Shown here one piece after another: positions 1 to 4,928 of a stretch of DNA of 5,403 nucleotides (positions are counted from its first letter, which is position 1; the number at the start of each line of letters is the position of its first letter). The position numbers were made by a program, and so were the translations under genes. The stretch lies in contig JAFYGL010000035.1 in the NCBI GenBank assembly GCA_017543165.1, forward strand, positions 1-5,403. The letters run 5' to 3'. This DNA is from Victivallales bacterium (GTDB lineage Bacteria > Verrucomicrobiota > Lentisphaeria > Oligosphaerales > Oligosphaeraceae). A model generated the notes under the pieces. That model was given only the letters and a program-made list of their open reading frames with translations, was not told the origin of the DNA and ran no database searches.

Positions 1-1553
1 GACCACATACTGTAGTTGTATATTTCATCCAGCCCGATTGCCTGGAAGTCGGCACGTGCCATTTCCTGGGGCAGGTATGTATCGTCCTTGAGCGGGCCGC
101 CCACCTTGGCGCATACAGGCGCCTCTGGGATATTGTCCAGACCGCACATCTGCGCCACTTCCTCAACCAGGTCGTGCTCTGCCGCCAGGTCGAAGCGCCA
201 GGCTGGAGTGCGTACAACAACTTCCTCGCCGTTCTGGGACAGTATTTCCAGGCCGCGGCGCTTCAGGCAATCCACAATCTGCTCTGGTGCCAGTTGCAGT
301 CCCAGGCGGGAATTGCAGCGCTTGAACGACATGCGTATGTCGGCAGTCTGCCACTTCTTGCCATAGCGGTCAATTACGCCTTCCACCTGCTTTGCGCCGC
401 AGAGTTGGCACAGCAGGCTTGCCGCCCTTTGGCTGGCAAGTTCGGTCACGTATGGACTGACGCCGCGCTCGAAGCGATAGGATGAATCGGTGGCGATGCC
501 CAGTGTGCGGGAACTGATGCGGATGTTGGAGCGGTCAAAGGTGGCCGCCTCCAGAAGCACCGTGGTGGTGTCGTCCGTAATCATGCTGTTTTCACCGCCC
601 ATGATTCCAGCCAGGGCCACGCCCTTGTTCTGGTCCGCAATAAGCAAGTTGTTGCTTGTGAGAGTGAGCTTTGTCTCGTCCAAAGTTGTGATTTTCTCGC
701 CTTCGGCTGCGCGGCGCACGATTATTTTGCCGCCTTCCAGCGTGCGCAGGTCGAACGCGTGCAATGGATTGCCGAACTCAAGCATGACATAGTTGGTGAT
801 GTCCACCACGTTGTTGATGGAGCGGAGGCCAACTGCCTCCAGGCGCCTGACCATCCAGTCTGGTGACGGGCCGATTTTTACGCCTGTGAACACGCGCCCC
901 ATGTAGCGGGGGCACAGGTCCGTGTCCAGCACGCTGATGTCAATGAAATCGCTTATTTTCTTGCTGGAATCAACGTCAATGGGCATTTCGGGCAGTTTAA
1001 GTTCAGCACCTGACACAGCGCTGATTTCACGGGCTATGCCGTAGTGGGACAGCCAGTCAGGGCGGTTCGGGGTCACTTCCCAGTCGATGACAGTGTCGGT
1101 CTGGACAATCTTGGTCAGCGGCACGTTGAGCGGCGTGTCATCAGGCAGTATCATAAGGCCGCTGTGGTCCTGGCTTAATCCAAGTTCTTTCGCGGAGCAC
1201 ATCATGCCAAATGATTCCACGCCGCGCAACTTGGATTTCTTTATCTTGAACTCGCCAAAATCCGTGCCGATGGTCGCCAATGGCACAATCTTGCCAGCGT
1301 CGCAGTTGGGGGCGCCGCACACGATTTGCAAGGGCTCGCCTTCGCCAACTGTGACCTTGCATACGCTCAGGTGGTCTGAATCAGGATGTGGTTCCCTGCT
1401 GAGAATCTTTGCAGTGACGACGCCGTCTGGTATGCTGCCAGTGCTTTCAATGCCTTCAACTTCCAGTCCAGCCGCCGTAAGGCGCGTGGCAAGTTCCTTG
1501 GCGTTCCAGGGAATCTGGATGTAATCGTTTAGCCAATCAATCGATGTTTTCAT
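1..1553 (-). CDS. pheT: Phenylalanine--tRNA ligase beta subunit PheT, 3' part missing
   Basis: Beta chain of the cytoplasmic (alpha-beta)2 enzyme that charges tRNA-Phe; it holds the tRNA-binding and editing domains. The reading frame starts at ATG 1553 and stays open to the window edge, giving 517 residues of a family usually near 800. In order: an N-terminal B1 segment (MKTSIDWLNDYI); an EMAP/OB-fold tRNA-binding domain at about 43-150 (HPDSDHLSVCKV, IVCGAPNC); the B3/B4 editing region at about 210-385 with NNVVDITNYVMLEFGNPLHA, IMGGE and DSSYRFERGV; and a B5 domain at about 405-475. In B5, Asp455, Asp461, Glu464 and Glu465 have the spacing of the Mg2+ ligands known in E. coli PheT. The inactive catalytic-like module and the C-terminal anticodon-binding FDX-ACB domain lie outside the window. 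The start is supported by AAGGAA 8 bases upstream, in the 14-base gap after coaC. The usual upstream partner pheS is absent. Identification is very secure. Confidence 0.97.
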   Translation of the reverse strand, partial: MKTSIDWLNDYIQIPWNAKELATRLTAAGLEVEGIESTGSIPDGVVTAKILSREPHPDSDHLSVCKVTVGEGEPLQIVCGAPNCDAGKIVPLATIGTDFGEFKIKKSKLRGVESFGMMCSAKELGLSQDHSGLMILPDDTPLNVPLTKIVQTDTVIDWEVTPNRPDWLSHYGIAREISAVSGAELKLPEMPIDVDSSKKISDFIDISVLDTDLCPRYMGRVFTGVKIGPSPDWMVRRLEAVGLRSINNVVDITNYVMLEFGNPLHAFDLRTLEGGKIIVRRAAEGEKITTLDETKLTLTSNNLLIADQNKGVALAGIMGGENSMITDDTTTVLLEAATFDRSNIRISSRTLGIATDSSYRFERGVSPYVTELASQRAASLLCQLCGAKQVEGVIDRYGKKWQTADIRMSFKRCNSRLGLQLAPEQIVDCLKRRGLEILSQNGEEVVVRTPAWRFDLAAEHDLVEEVAQMCGLDNIPEAPVCAKVGGPLKDDTYLPQEMARADFQAIGLDEIYNYSMW

Positions 1554-1560
1554 TTGTCAT

Positions 1561-1566
1561 TTCCTT
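1561..1566 (-). promoter_or_regulatory. Ribosome binding site of pheT
   Basis: The minus strand reads AAGGAA here, with its GGA core 8 bases before the ATG at 1553. It lies wholly within the 14-base gap between the coaC stop codon and pheT. It favours ATG 1553 over the out-of-frame ATG at 1560-1558. pheT therefore has its own ribosome entry signal despite lying so close behind coaC. Confidence 0.7.
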
Positions 1567-1567
1567 T

Positions 1568-2116
1568 TTATATGTTAATGCTAGTCTTGATTTGCTTTAT
1601 TATTGCATCAATGGTGCATAGGCGGCCTGTCCCCTCTTCACCGCATGCCACGTGGCCGCTGTCGGGTCCAGCAAAGATGACGCCTCTTTCCTTGAGCAGC
1701 GCCACATTTGCCTGCGTGGCGGGATGGGCCCACATTCTTGGGTTCATTGCAGGTGCCACGATAGTGGGGCCAGTGTGTGAAATGTAGAAAGTGCTCAATG
1801 CATCGTCCGCAATGCCGTGTGCCATTTTTGCGATGATGTTGGCGGTTGCGGGTGCGATTACCAGGAGTTTTGCCCGCATGGCCAGTTCGATGTGGCCAGG
1901 CTGCCATTCCTTTTCCTCCCACAAGTCGGTCATGACAGGATTTCTGGAGAGTGTAAGGAAACTCTGCGGGCACACCAGTTTGCAGGCGGCCTCTGTCATG
2001 ATTACATTGACGTCAAATCCTTCCTTGGCAAGGGTGCTGGTGAGTTCGCAGGCCTTGAATGCCGCGATGGAGCCAGTGACGCCCAGGACTATTGTGATTT
2101 TTTCAGGGTTCATCAT
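1568..2116 (-). CDS. coaC: Phosphopantothenoylcysteine decarboxylase, single-domain flavoprotein (CoaC)
   Basis: FMN-dependent cytoplasmic decarboxylase of the HFCD flavoprotein family. It converts 4'-phospho-N-pantothenoylcysteine to 4'-phosphopantetheine, a step in coenzyme A synthesis. The 182 residues contain the FMN-binding GVTGSIAAFKA loop (12-22), the HIELA motif with the catalytic His75, the flavin-contacting APATANIIAKMA (89-99), the substrate-binding PAMN motif (Asn125), and the flap around Cys158 (GHVACGEEGTGR). His75, Asn125 and Cys158 even share their numbers with the key residues of E. coli Dfp/CoaBC. The protein ends where the CoaC half of CoaBC ends; no CoaB synthetase domain follows, as pheT starts 14 bases later. 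The start overlaps gmk by 14 bases. Two adjacent ATGs (2116, 2113) are possible; GGAG at 2127-2124 lies 7 bases from the first and 10 from the second. Other HFCD decarboxylases (peptide-cysteine type, UbiX) are less likely given the motifs and the gmk link. Confidence 0.93.
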   Translation of the reverse strand: MMNPEKITIVLGVTGSIAAFKACELTSTLAKEGFDVNVIMTEAACKLVCPQSFLTLSRNPVMTDLWEEKEWQPGHIELAMRAKLLVIAPATANIIAKMAHGIADDALSTFYISHTGPTIVAPAMNPRMWAHPATQANVALLKERGVIFAGPDSGHVACGEEGTGRLCTIDAIIKQIKTSINI

Positions 2117-2735
2117 TCCAACTCTCCCTGGTTAGTACGCTGGTGCGCAGATGCGAGGAGCGGATTATGGAGGCCAGTTCTTCCGCCGCCGTGGCCGCCT
2201 CGTAGTTGATTACCACATAGTCGTATTCGCGCCATTTTTTCATTTCGCCAGCCGCGTTGCGGAGGCGGCGGGCAATTGCCTCCTGCGTCTCAGTGCCGCG
2301 CCCGCGCAGCCTCTTCTCCAGGACGGCCATGCTTGGCGGCATGATGAACGCGGTGACATATCTGCGCCCGTAGAAGTCCTCGTCCTTTAGGCGTTGGCGG
2401 ACCTGTGTGACGCCCTGCACATCGATGTCCATAAGTATGTCATGGCCTTTCCTAAGGCAGTCCAGTTCGCTTTTCAGAGTGCCGTACAGGAATGCATGCA
2501 CCTCCGCGTGCTCAAGAAAATCGCCGTTAGCCAGGTGCTGGTTGTATTCAGCCTCTGAAATGAAATGATAGTCCTTGTGGTCGATTTCCTCTGGGCGGCG
2601 CCTGCGTGTGGTGCAGGAGACGGAGAAACGCAACTGTGGCATTAACCTGTGAAGTTCCCTGCAGATGGTGGATTTGCCGACGCCGCTGGGCCCTGATATT
2701 AGAATGGCATTGCCGTATGCTTGTTCTGGATTCAT
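2103..2735 (-). CDS. gmk: Guanylate kinase
   Basis: Cytoplasmic enzyme that phosphorylates GMP (or dGMP) to GDP with ATP, feeding GTP and (p)ppGpp pools. At 210 residues it is normal for bacteria. Visible motifs: P-loop GPSGVGKST (15-23); GMP-binding SVSCTTRRRR, with Ser40, Arg44 and Arg47 matching the GMP contacts of yeast guanylate kinase; Tyr56; Glu75 in DFLEHAEVH; YGT at 84-86; DIDVQG (103-108); the lid PPSMAVLEKRLRGRGTET; and the late REYDYVVIN segment. One deviation is RPEE where most family members have RPGE (residue 49). ATG 2735 overlaps the stop of the upstream gene as ATGA, and GGAG at 2747-2744 sits 8 bases before it, so the start is firm. The stop lies inside the beginning of coaC, the same gmk-to-coaBC order seen in many bacteria but without rpoZ between them. 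Identification is secure. Confidence 0.96.
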   Translation of the reverse strand: MNPEQAYGNAILISGPSGVGKSTICRELHRLMPQLRFSVSCTTRRRRPEEIDHKDYHFISEAEYNQHLANGDFLEHAEVHAFLYGTLKSELDCLRKGHDILMDIDVQGVTQVRQRLKDEDFYGRRYVTAFIMPPSMAVLEKRLRGRGTETQEAIARRLRNAAGEMKKWREYDYVVINYEAATAAEELASIIRSSHLRTSVLTRESWNDEP

Positions 2736-3562
2736 TTCTTATTCTCCGTCGCTTCAGTGATTTGTGAAAGAATGTTTGTTGCCTTTGCTTTGATTAGCCT
2801 TGCGTTTTCCACGCCCATGCGCAGGCACATCTTGCGTATTGGGGACAGTTTTTCAAGTTCCGCATCCTTCCAGATGTAGATGCCGCCATCTCCCTTGAGG
2901 ATGGCGGGGTCTTCCTCGGGCACTGGCATGTCCGCAAACACGGCCAGCGCCTGCTTTGCCAGTGTCAGGCTGTCAAGTCCAGCAAAGCCCATTTCCTGCA
3001 GCAATGCATCCAATGTGTCCCGTTGCTGCAGAAACAACTTCACAGCACCAGATGTTTCAATGCTGTCGATGAGTTTCACGTATTTTGCATAGCGTTCCGC
3101 GCACTGGGATGACACACGCCATTCTCCATTGCGCATCTCCGCTGAAAAAGCAAGTTCAGAACGATATTCGCCGCATGACTTGAGAGGGAGCACCCCATTT
3201 GCCGCCTCGTCAGCAAAGACGATAAACAACTTCTGCCATTGGGGAACTTCCCGCGCCTGCCAGAAATCTCCAGAAAACACTTGTTCGAAGGAAAGGGGCT
3301 GCTCCTCTTGGCTGGCAATTTCCTGCTTTCCTTGTTCAGGCTTGCCTTCTGCCTGCGTTGGTGCTTCTGTTGCCTGCGCTTCTGGAATAGTCTCTGTCGT
3401 CTGGGGCTGTACTTGTTCCTGCCCCTGCTGCTGCTTTTCCTTCTCCTTGAGCAGTTTGCCTGCATTGTTGCCTACATAGAATGTGTAGTACAGCATCAGC
3501 GCGACAACTGCCAGGGGTGGCACACCACGCAGCAATATTTTCTTCAGGAGTTCCTTGTACAT
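2732..3562 (-). CDS. Single-pass membrane protein with a DUF3014-like C-terminal domain
   Basis: Function unknown. The 276 residues begin with a short basic tail (Lys3, Lys7, Lys8, Arg12), then one hydrophobic segment at about 14-30 (VPPLAVVALMLYYTFYV) with no obvious signal-peptidase site. A Gln/Glu/Pro-rich low-complexity linker follows at about 36-90, then a folded-looking domain to the end. By the positive-inside rule the N-terminus is probably cytoplasmic and the domain extracytoplasmic. The C-terminal half (about 158-268) recalls DUF3014 from memory: an AKYVKLIDSIETSGAV-type start, a LLQEMGF segment, then IYIWKDAELEKLSPIRKMCL and RMGVENARLIKAKATNIL, resembling the family's Y.F.D..LE.LS...K.LLRMGP.NA pattern. 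Cys130 and Cys154 could form a disulfide if exported. I chose ATG 3562 because the frame, though open further upstream, there runs through the NFACT-R gene, and a strong AGGAG lies 8 bases before 3562. It sits 2 bases after the NFACT-R gene and overlaps gmk by 4 bases. Confidence 0.75.
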   Translation of the reverse strand: MYKELLKKILLRGVPPLAVVALMLYYTFYVGNNAGKLLKEKEKQQQGQEQVQPQTTETIPEAQATEAPTQAEGKPEQGKQEIASQEEQPLSFEQVFSGDFWQAREVPQWQKLFIVFADEAANGVLPLKSCGEYRSELAFSAEMRNGEWRVSSQCAERYAKYVKLIDSIETSGAVKLFLQQRDTLDALLQEMGFAGLDSLTLAKQALAVFADMPVPEEDPAILKGDGGIYIWKDAELEKLSPIRKMCLRMGVENARLIKAKATNILSQITEATENKK

Positions 3563-3564
3563 TG

Positions 3565-3966
3565 TCAAGTCTCCTCTCCTGCGTTGGCGGGCAGCGCAGG
3601 CTTGGTATGGATTAGTTTCTCTCCTGAAATACACACCAGTCCAGGCTTGGCGCCACGCGGTTTGCTGACATTGCGGGCGAATGTCATGTCCACCGTGCAT
3701 TTGCCGCCGCCACGGGCCTTGCTGTGCCAGGCCGCTATTGCGGCAGCCTGCTCCTTGAGTTCCTTGCTGGCCTCTTGGCCTTCTGGCCCCCGCAGCAGAA
3801 CATGGCTTCCAGGCTGGCCGTGTATGTGGAACCACAGGTCGCTGCCCTTGGCAAAACGCAGCGACATAACATCGTTGTCCTCCGCCGTCTTTCCTGCAAA
3901 GACAGTCCAGCCGTCGGCCAGTTCGTATGTCCAGCACTGTGGCTCTATGTTTTGGTTGTCTTTCAT
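3565..3966 (-). CDS. Stand-alone NFACT-R (DUF814) domain protein, probable RNA binding
   Basis: The 133 residues are almost entirely one NFACT-R (DUF814) domain, the module near the C-terminal end of RqcH/Rqc2/NEMF/FbpA proteins that is proposed to bind RNA. Seen here: GKTAEDNDVMSLRFA (25-39), DLWFHIHGQPGSHVLLRGP (43-61), a helix with KELKEQAAAIAAWHSKAR (68-85), then VSKPRGAKPGLVCISGEK (100-117) and IHTKP. These match the family pattern GR...ND.LT...A...D.W.H....PGSHV and KP.GAKPG. The NFACT-N, HhH and coiled-coil parts needed by RqcH to recruit tRNA-Ala are absent, and the short gene is not a remnant: its start is coupled to the upstream stop by ATGA. It is therefore unlikely to do C-terminal alanine tailing alone. 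ATG 3966 is preferred; an in-frame ATG at 3978 (MRHQ extension) is possible, and neither has a well-spaced Shine-Dalgarno. The family call is secure, the cellular role is not. Confidence 0.88.
   Translation of the reverse strand: MKDNQNIEPQCWTYELADGWTVFAGKTAEDNDVMSLRFAKGSDLWFHIHGQPGSHVLLRGPEGQEASKELKEQAAAIAAWHSKARGGGKCTVDMTFARNVSKPRGAKPGLVCISGEKLIHTKPALPANAGEET
3571..3580 (-). promoter_or_regulatory. Tandem Shine-Dalgarno sequence setting the start of the DUF3014-like gene
   Basis: The minus strand reads AGGAGAGGAG, two adjacent AGGAG copies, the nearer ending 8 bases before the ATG at 3562. It lies within the last codons of the NFACT-R gene. It is the strongest ribosome binding site in the window and argues for start 3562 rather than upstream codons of the same open frame, which run inside the NFACT-R coding region. 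Good initiation here, beside a poorly led NFACT-R gene, suggests more of the membrane protein than of NFACT-R per transcript. Confidence 0.75.
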
Positions 3967-4916
3967 TTGGTGTCGCATTTCCAGCAGGCGCATTGCCTGC
4001 CTTCGCCGCGCAGGGCAGGGCATTCCCTGCGGCAAATGTCTTCCGCCTCTGGGCATCTCGGATGGAACGGGCAGCCAGCAGGTGGATTCAGCGGAGAGGG
4101 CTGCTCCCCCTTGAGGACAATGCGCTTGGACAAAGAGGCCCCTGGACTTGGCACCGCGCTCAAGAGAGCCCTGGTGTATGGGTGCCTGGGAGTGTCGAGC
4201 ACGTCCTTGGTGCTTCCCGTCTCCACAATGTGGCCCAGATACATCACCGCCACGCGGTTGGAGATGAGCCTGACCACGCTCAAGTCGTGGGAAATGAACA
4301 GGTATGACAGGCCACGGGCCTCACGCAGGTCCATCAGCAGGTTGAGCACCTGCGCCTGCACCGAAACATCCAATGCGCTTACAGGCTCGTCGCATACAAT
4401 GAACTTGGGCTGGAGCGACAGCGCCCGCGCGATGCTTATGCGCTGCCTTTGCCCGCCAGAGAATTCGTGGGGATACCTGTACAGGCAATCTTCGCCAAGA
4501 CCTACTTCGCCCAGCAGCGAAACAACCTTTTTCTGGAGTTCGGCCTTGGTGCAGAGACCATGCCACAACATGGCCTCCCCGACTATGTCCAGCACGGTAA
4601 GTCTTGGATTCAAGGAGGAGAAGGGATCCTGGAAAACCATCTGGCAGCTGCGCCTGAAATTGCGCAGTTCCTGGCCTTTCAGGCTGGATACGCTTCTCCC
4701 CTCGAACAGAACATCGCCTTCGCTGGCGCGTTCAAGGCCCAGAATGGCGCGTCCCAGGGTGCTTTTGCCGCAGCCTGATTCACCTACAAGCCCCAGAGTC
4801 TCGCCTTTGGAAACATGAAGGCTCACGCCATCCACGGCACGGACATATCCCGCGACGCGGTTCAATATGCCGCGCCGCACGGGAAACCATACCTTTAGGC
4901 CCTCAACGCTCAGCAT
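3963..4916 (-). CDS. Oligopeptide/dipeptide-type ABC transporter ATP-binding protein (OppF/DppF family)
   Basis: ATPase subunit on the cytoplasmic face of an Opp/Dpp-type importer, which takes up peptides, nickel complexes or, in some bacteria, plant oligosaccharides. The 317 residues show Walker A GESGCGKST (45-53), Q-loop Gln96 (VFQDPFSSLNPR, typical of OppF), signature SGGQR (153-157), Walker B FIVCDEP (172-178), D-loop SALD and switch His210 (SHD). The C-terminal oligo_HPY extension has HPYTRALLSAVP and a cysteine motif GCPFHPRCP...C...C (Cys282, 288, 295, 299), of the type reported to hold an iron-sulfur cluster in related transporters. The tail CACWKC is richer in cysteine than usual. 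The N-terminal start (LSVEGLKVWFPVRRG) is the family norm; the ribosome site is weak, the nearest GGAG being 17 bases away inside the SDR gene, so translation is probably coupled. No OppD, permease or binding-protein gene is visible. The substrate cannot be told from this subunit. Confidence 0.92.
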   Translation of the reverse strand: MLSVEGLKVWFPVRRGILNRVAGYVRAVDGVSLHVSKGETLGLVGESGCGKSTLGRAILGLERASEGDVLFEGRSVSSLKGQELRNFRRSCQMVFQDPFSSLNPRLTVLDIVGEAMLWHGLCTKAELQKKVVSLLGEVGLGEDCLYRYPHEFSGGQRQRISIARALSLQPKFIVCDEPVSALDVSVQAQVLNLLMDLREARGLSYLFISHDLSVVRLISNRVAVMYLGHIVETGSTKDVLDTPRHPYTRALLSAVPSPGASLSKRIVLKGEQPSPLNPPAGCPFHPRCPEAEDICRRECPALRGEGRQCACWKCDTK

Positions 4917-4928
4917 TGGCTTGGAATA

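Noticed and set aside
490..792. Plus-strand open frames over pheT (for example 490-792 and 1087-1524)
   Set aside because: They are antisense to a continuous PheT frame with intact tRNA-binding, editing and B5 motifs.
1638..1973. A minus-strand 111-codon frame inside coaC
   Set aside because: It is a frame-shifted shadow of coaC; the coaC frame has all the catalytic motifs and this one has none.
3563..3937. A 125-codon N-terminal extension of the DUF3014-like protein
   Set aside because: It runs out of frame through the NFACT-R gene, is low in family-like sequence, and the strong AGGAG before ATG 3562 marks the real start just before the membrane helix.
3967..4056. A longer NFACT-R protein starting at 4056 (163 residues)
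   Set aside because: The added residues are encoded by the C-terminal cysteine motif region of the ABC ATPase in another frame and resemble nothing in the family. The ATGA overlap at 3963-3966 gives a natural start.
3239..4114. A 291-codon open frame on the plus strand with a hydrophobic leucine- and cysteine-rich stretch
   Set aside because: The hydrophobic stretch is the reverse complement of the Gln/Glu/Lys-rich linker of the DUF3014-like protein, whose codons read as Leu, Phe and Cys on the other strand. No family motif or ribosome site supports it.
3724..4818. A 364-codon open frame on the plus strand opposite the ABC ATPase and NFACT-R genes
   Set aside because: It is antisense to two genes with clear family motifs, and its translation is rich in Ser, Arg and Pro with no recognisable domain. 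This is what codon bias on the opposite strand produces.
4917..4928. Possible promoter or terminator between the SDR and ABC ATPase genes
   Set aside because: Only 12 bases separate the genes, with no inverted repeat or T-tract and no paired -35/-10 elements that I can see.
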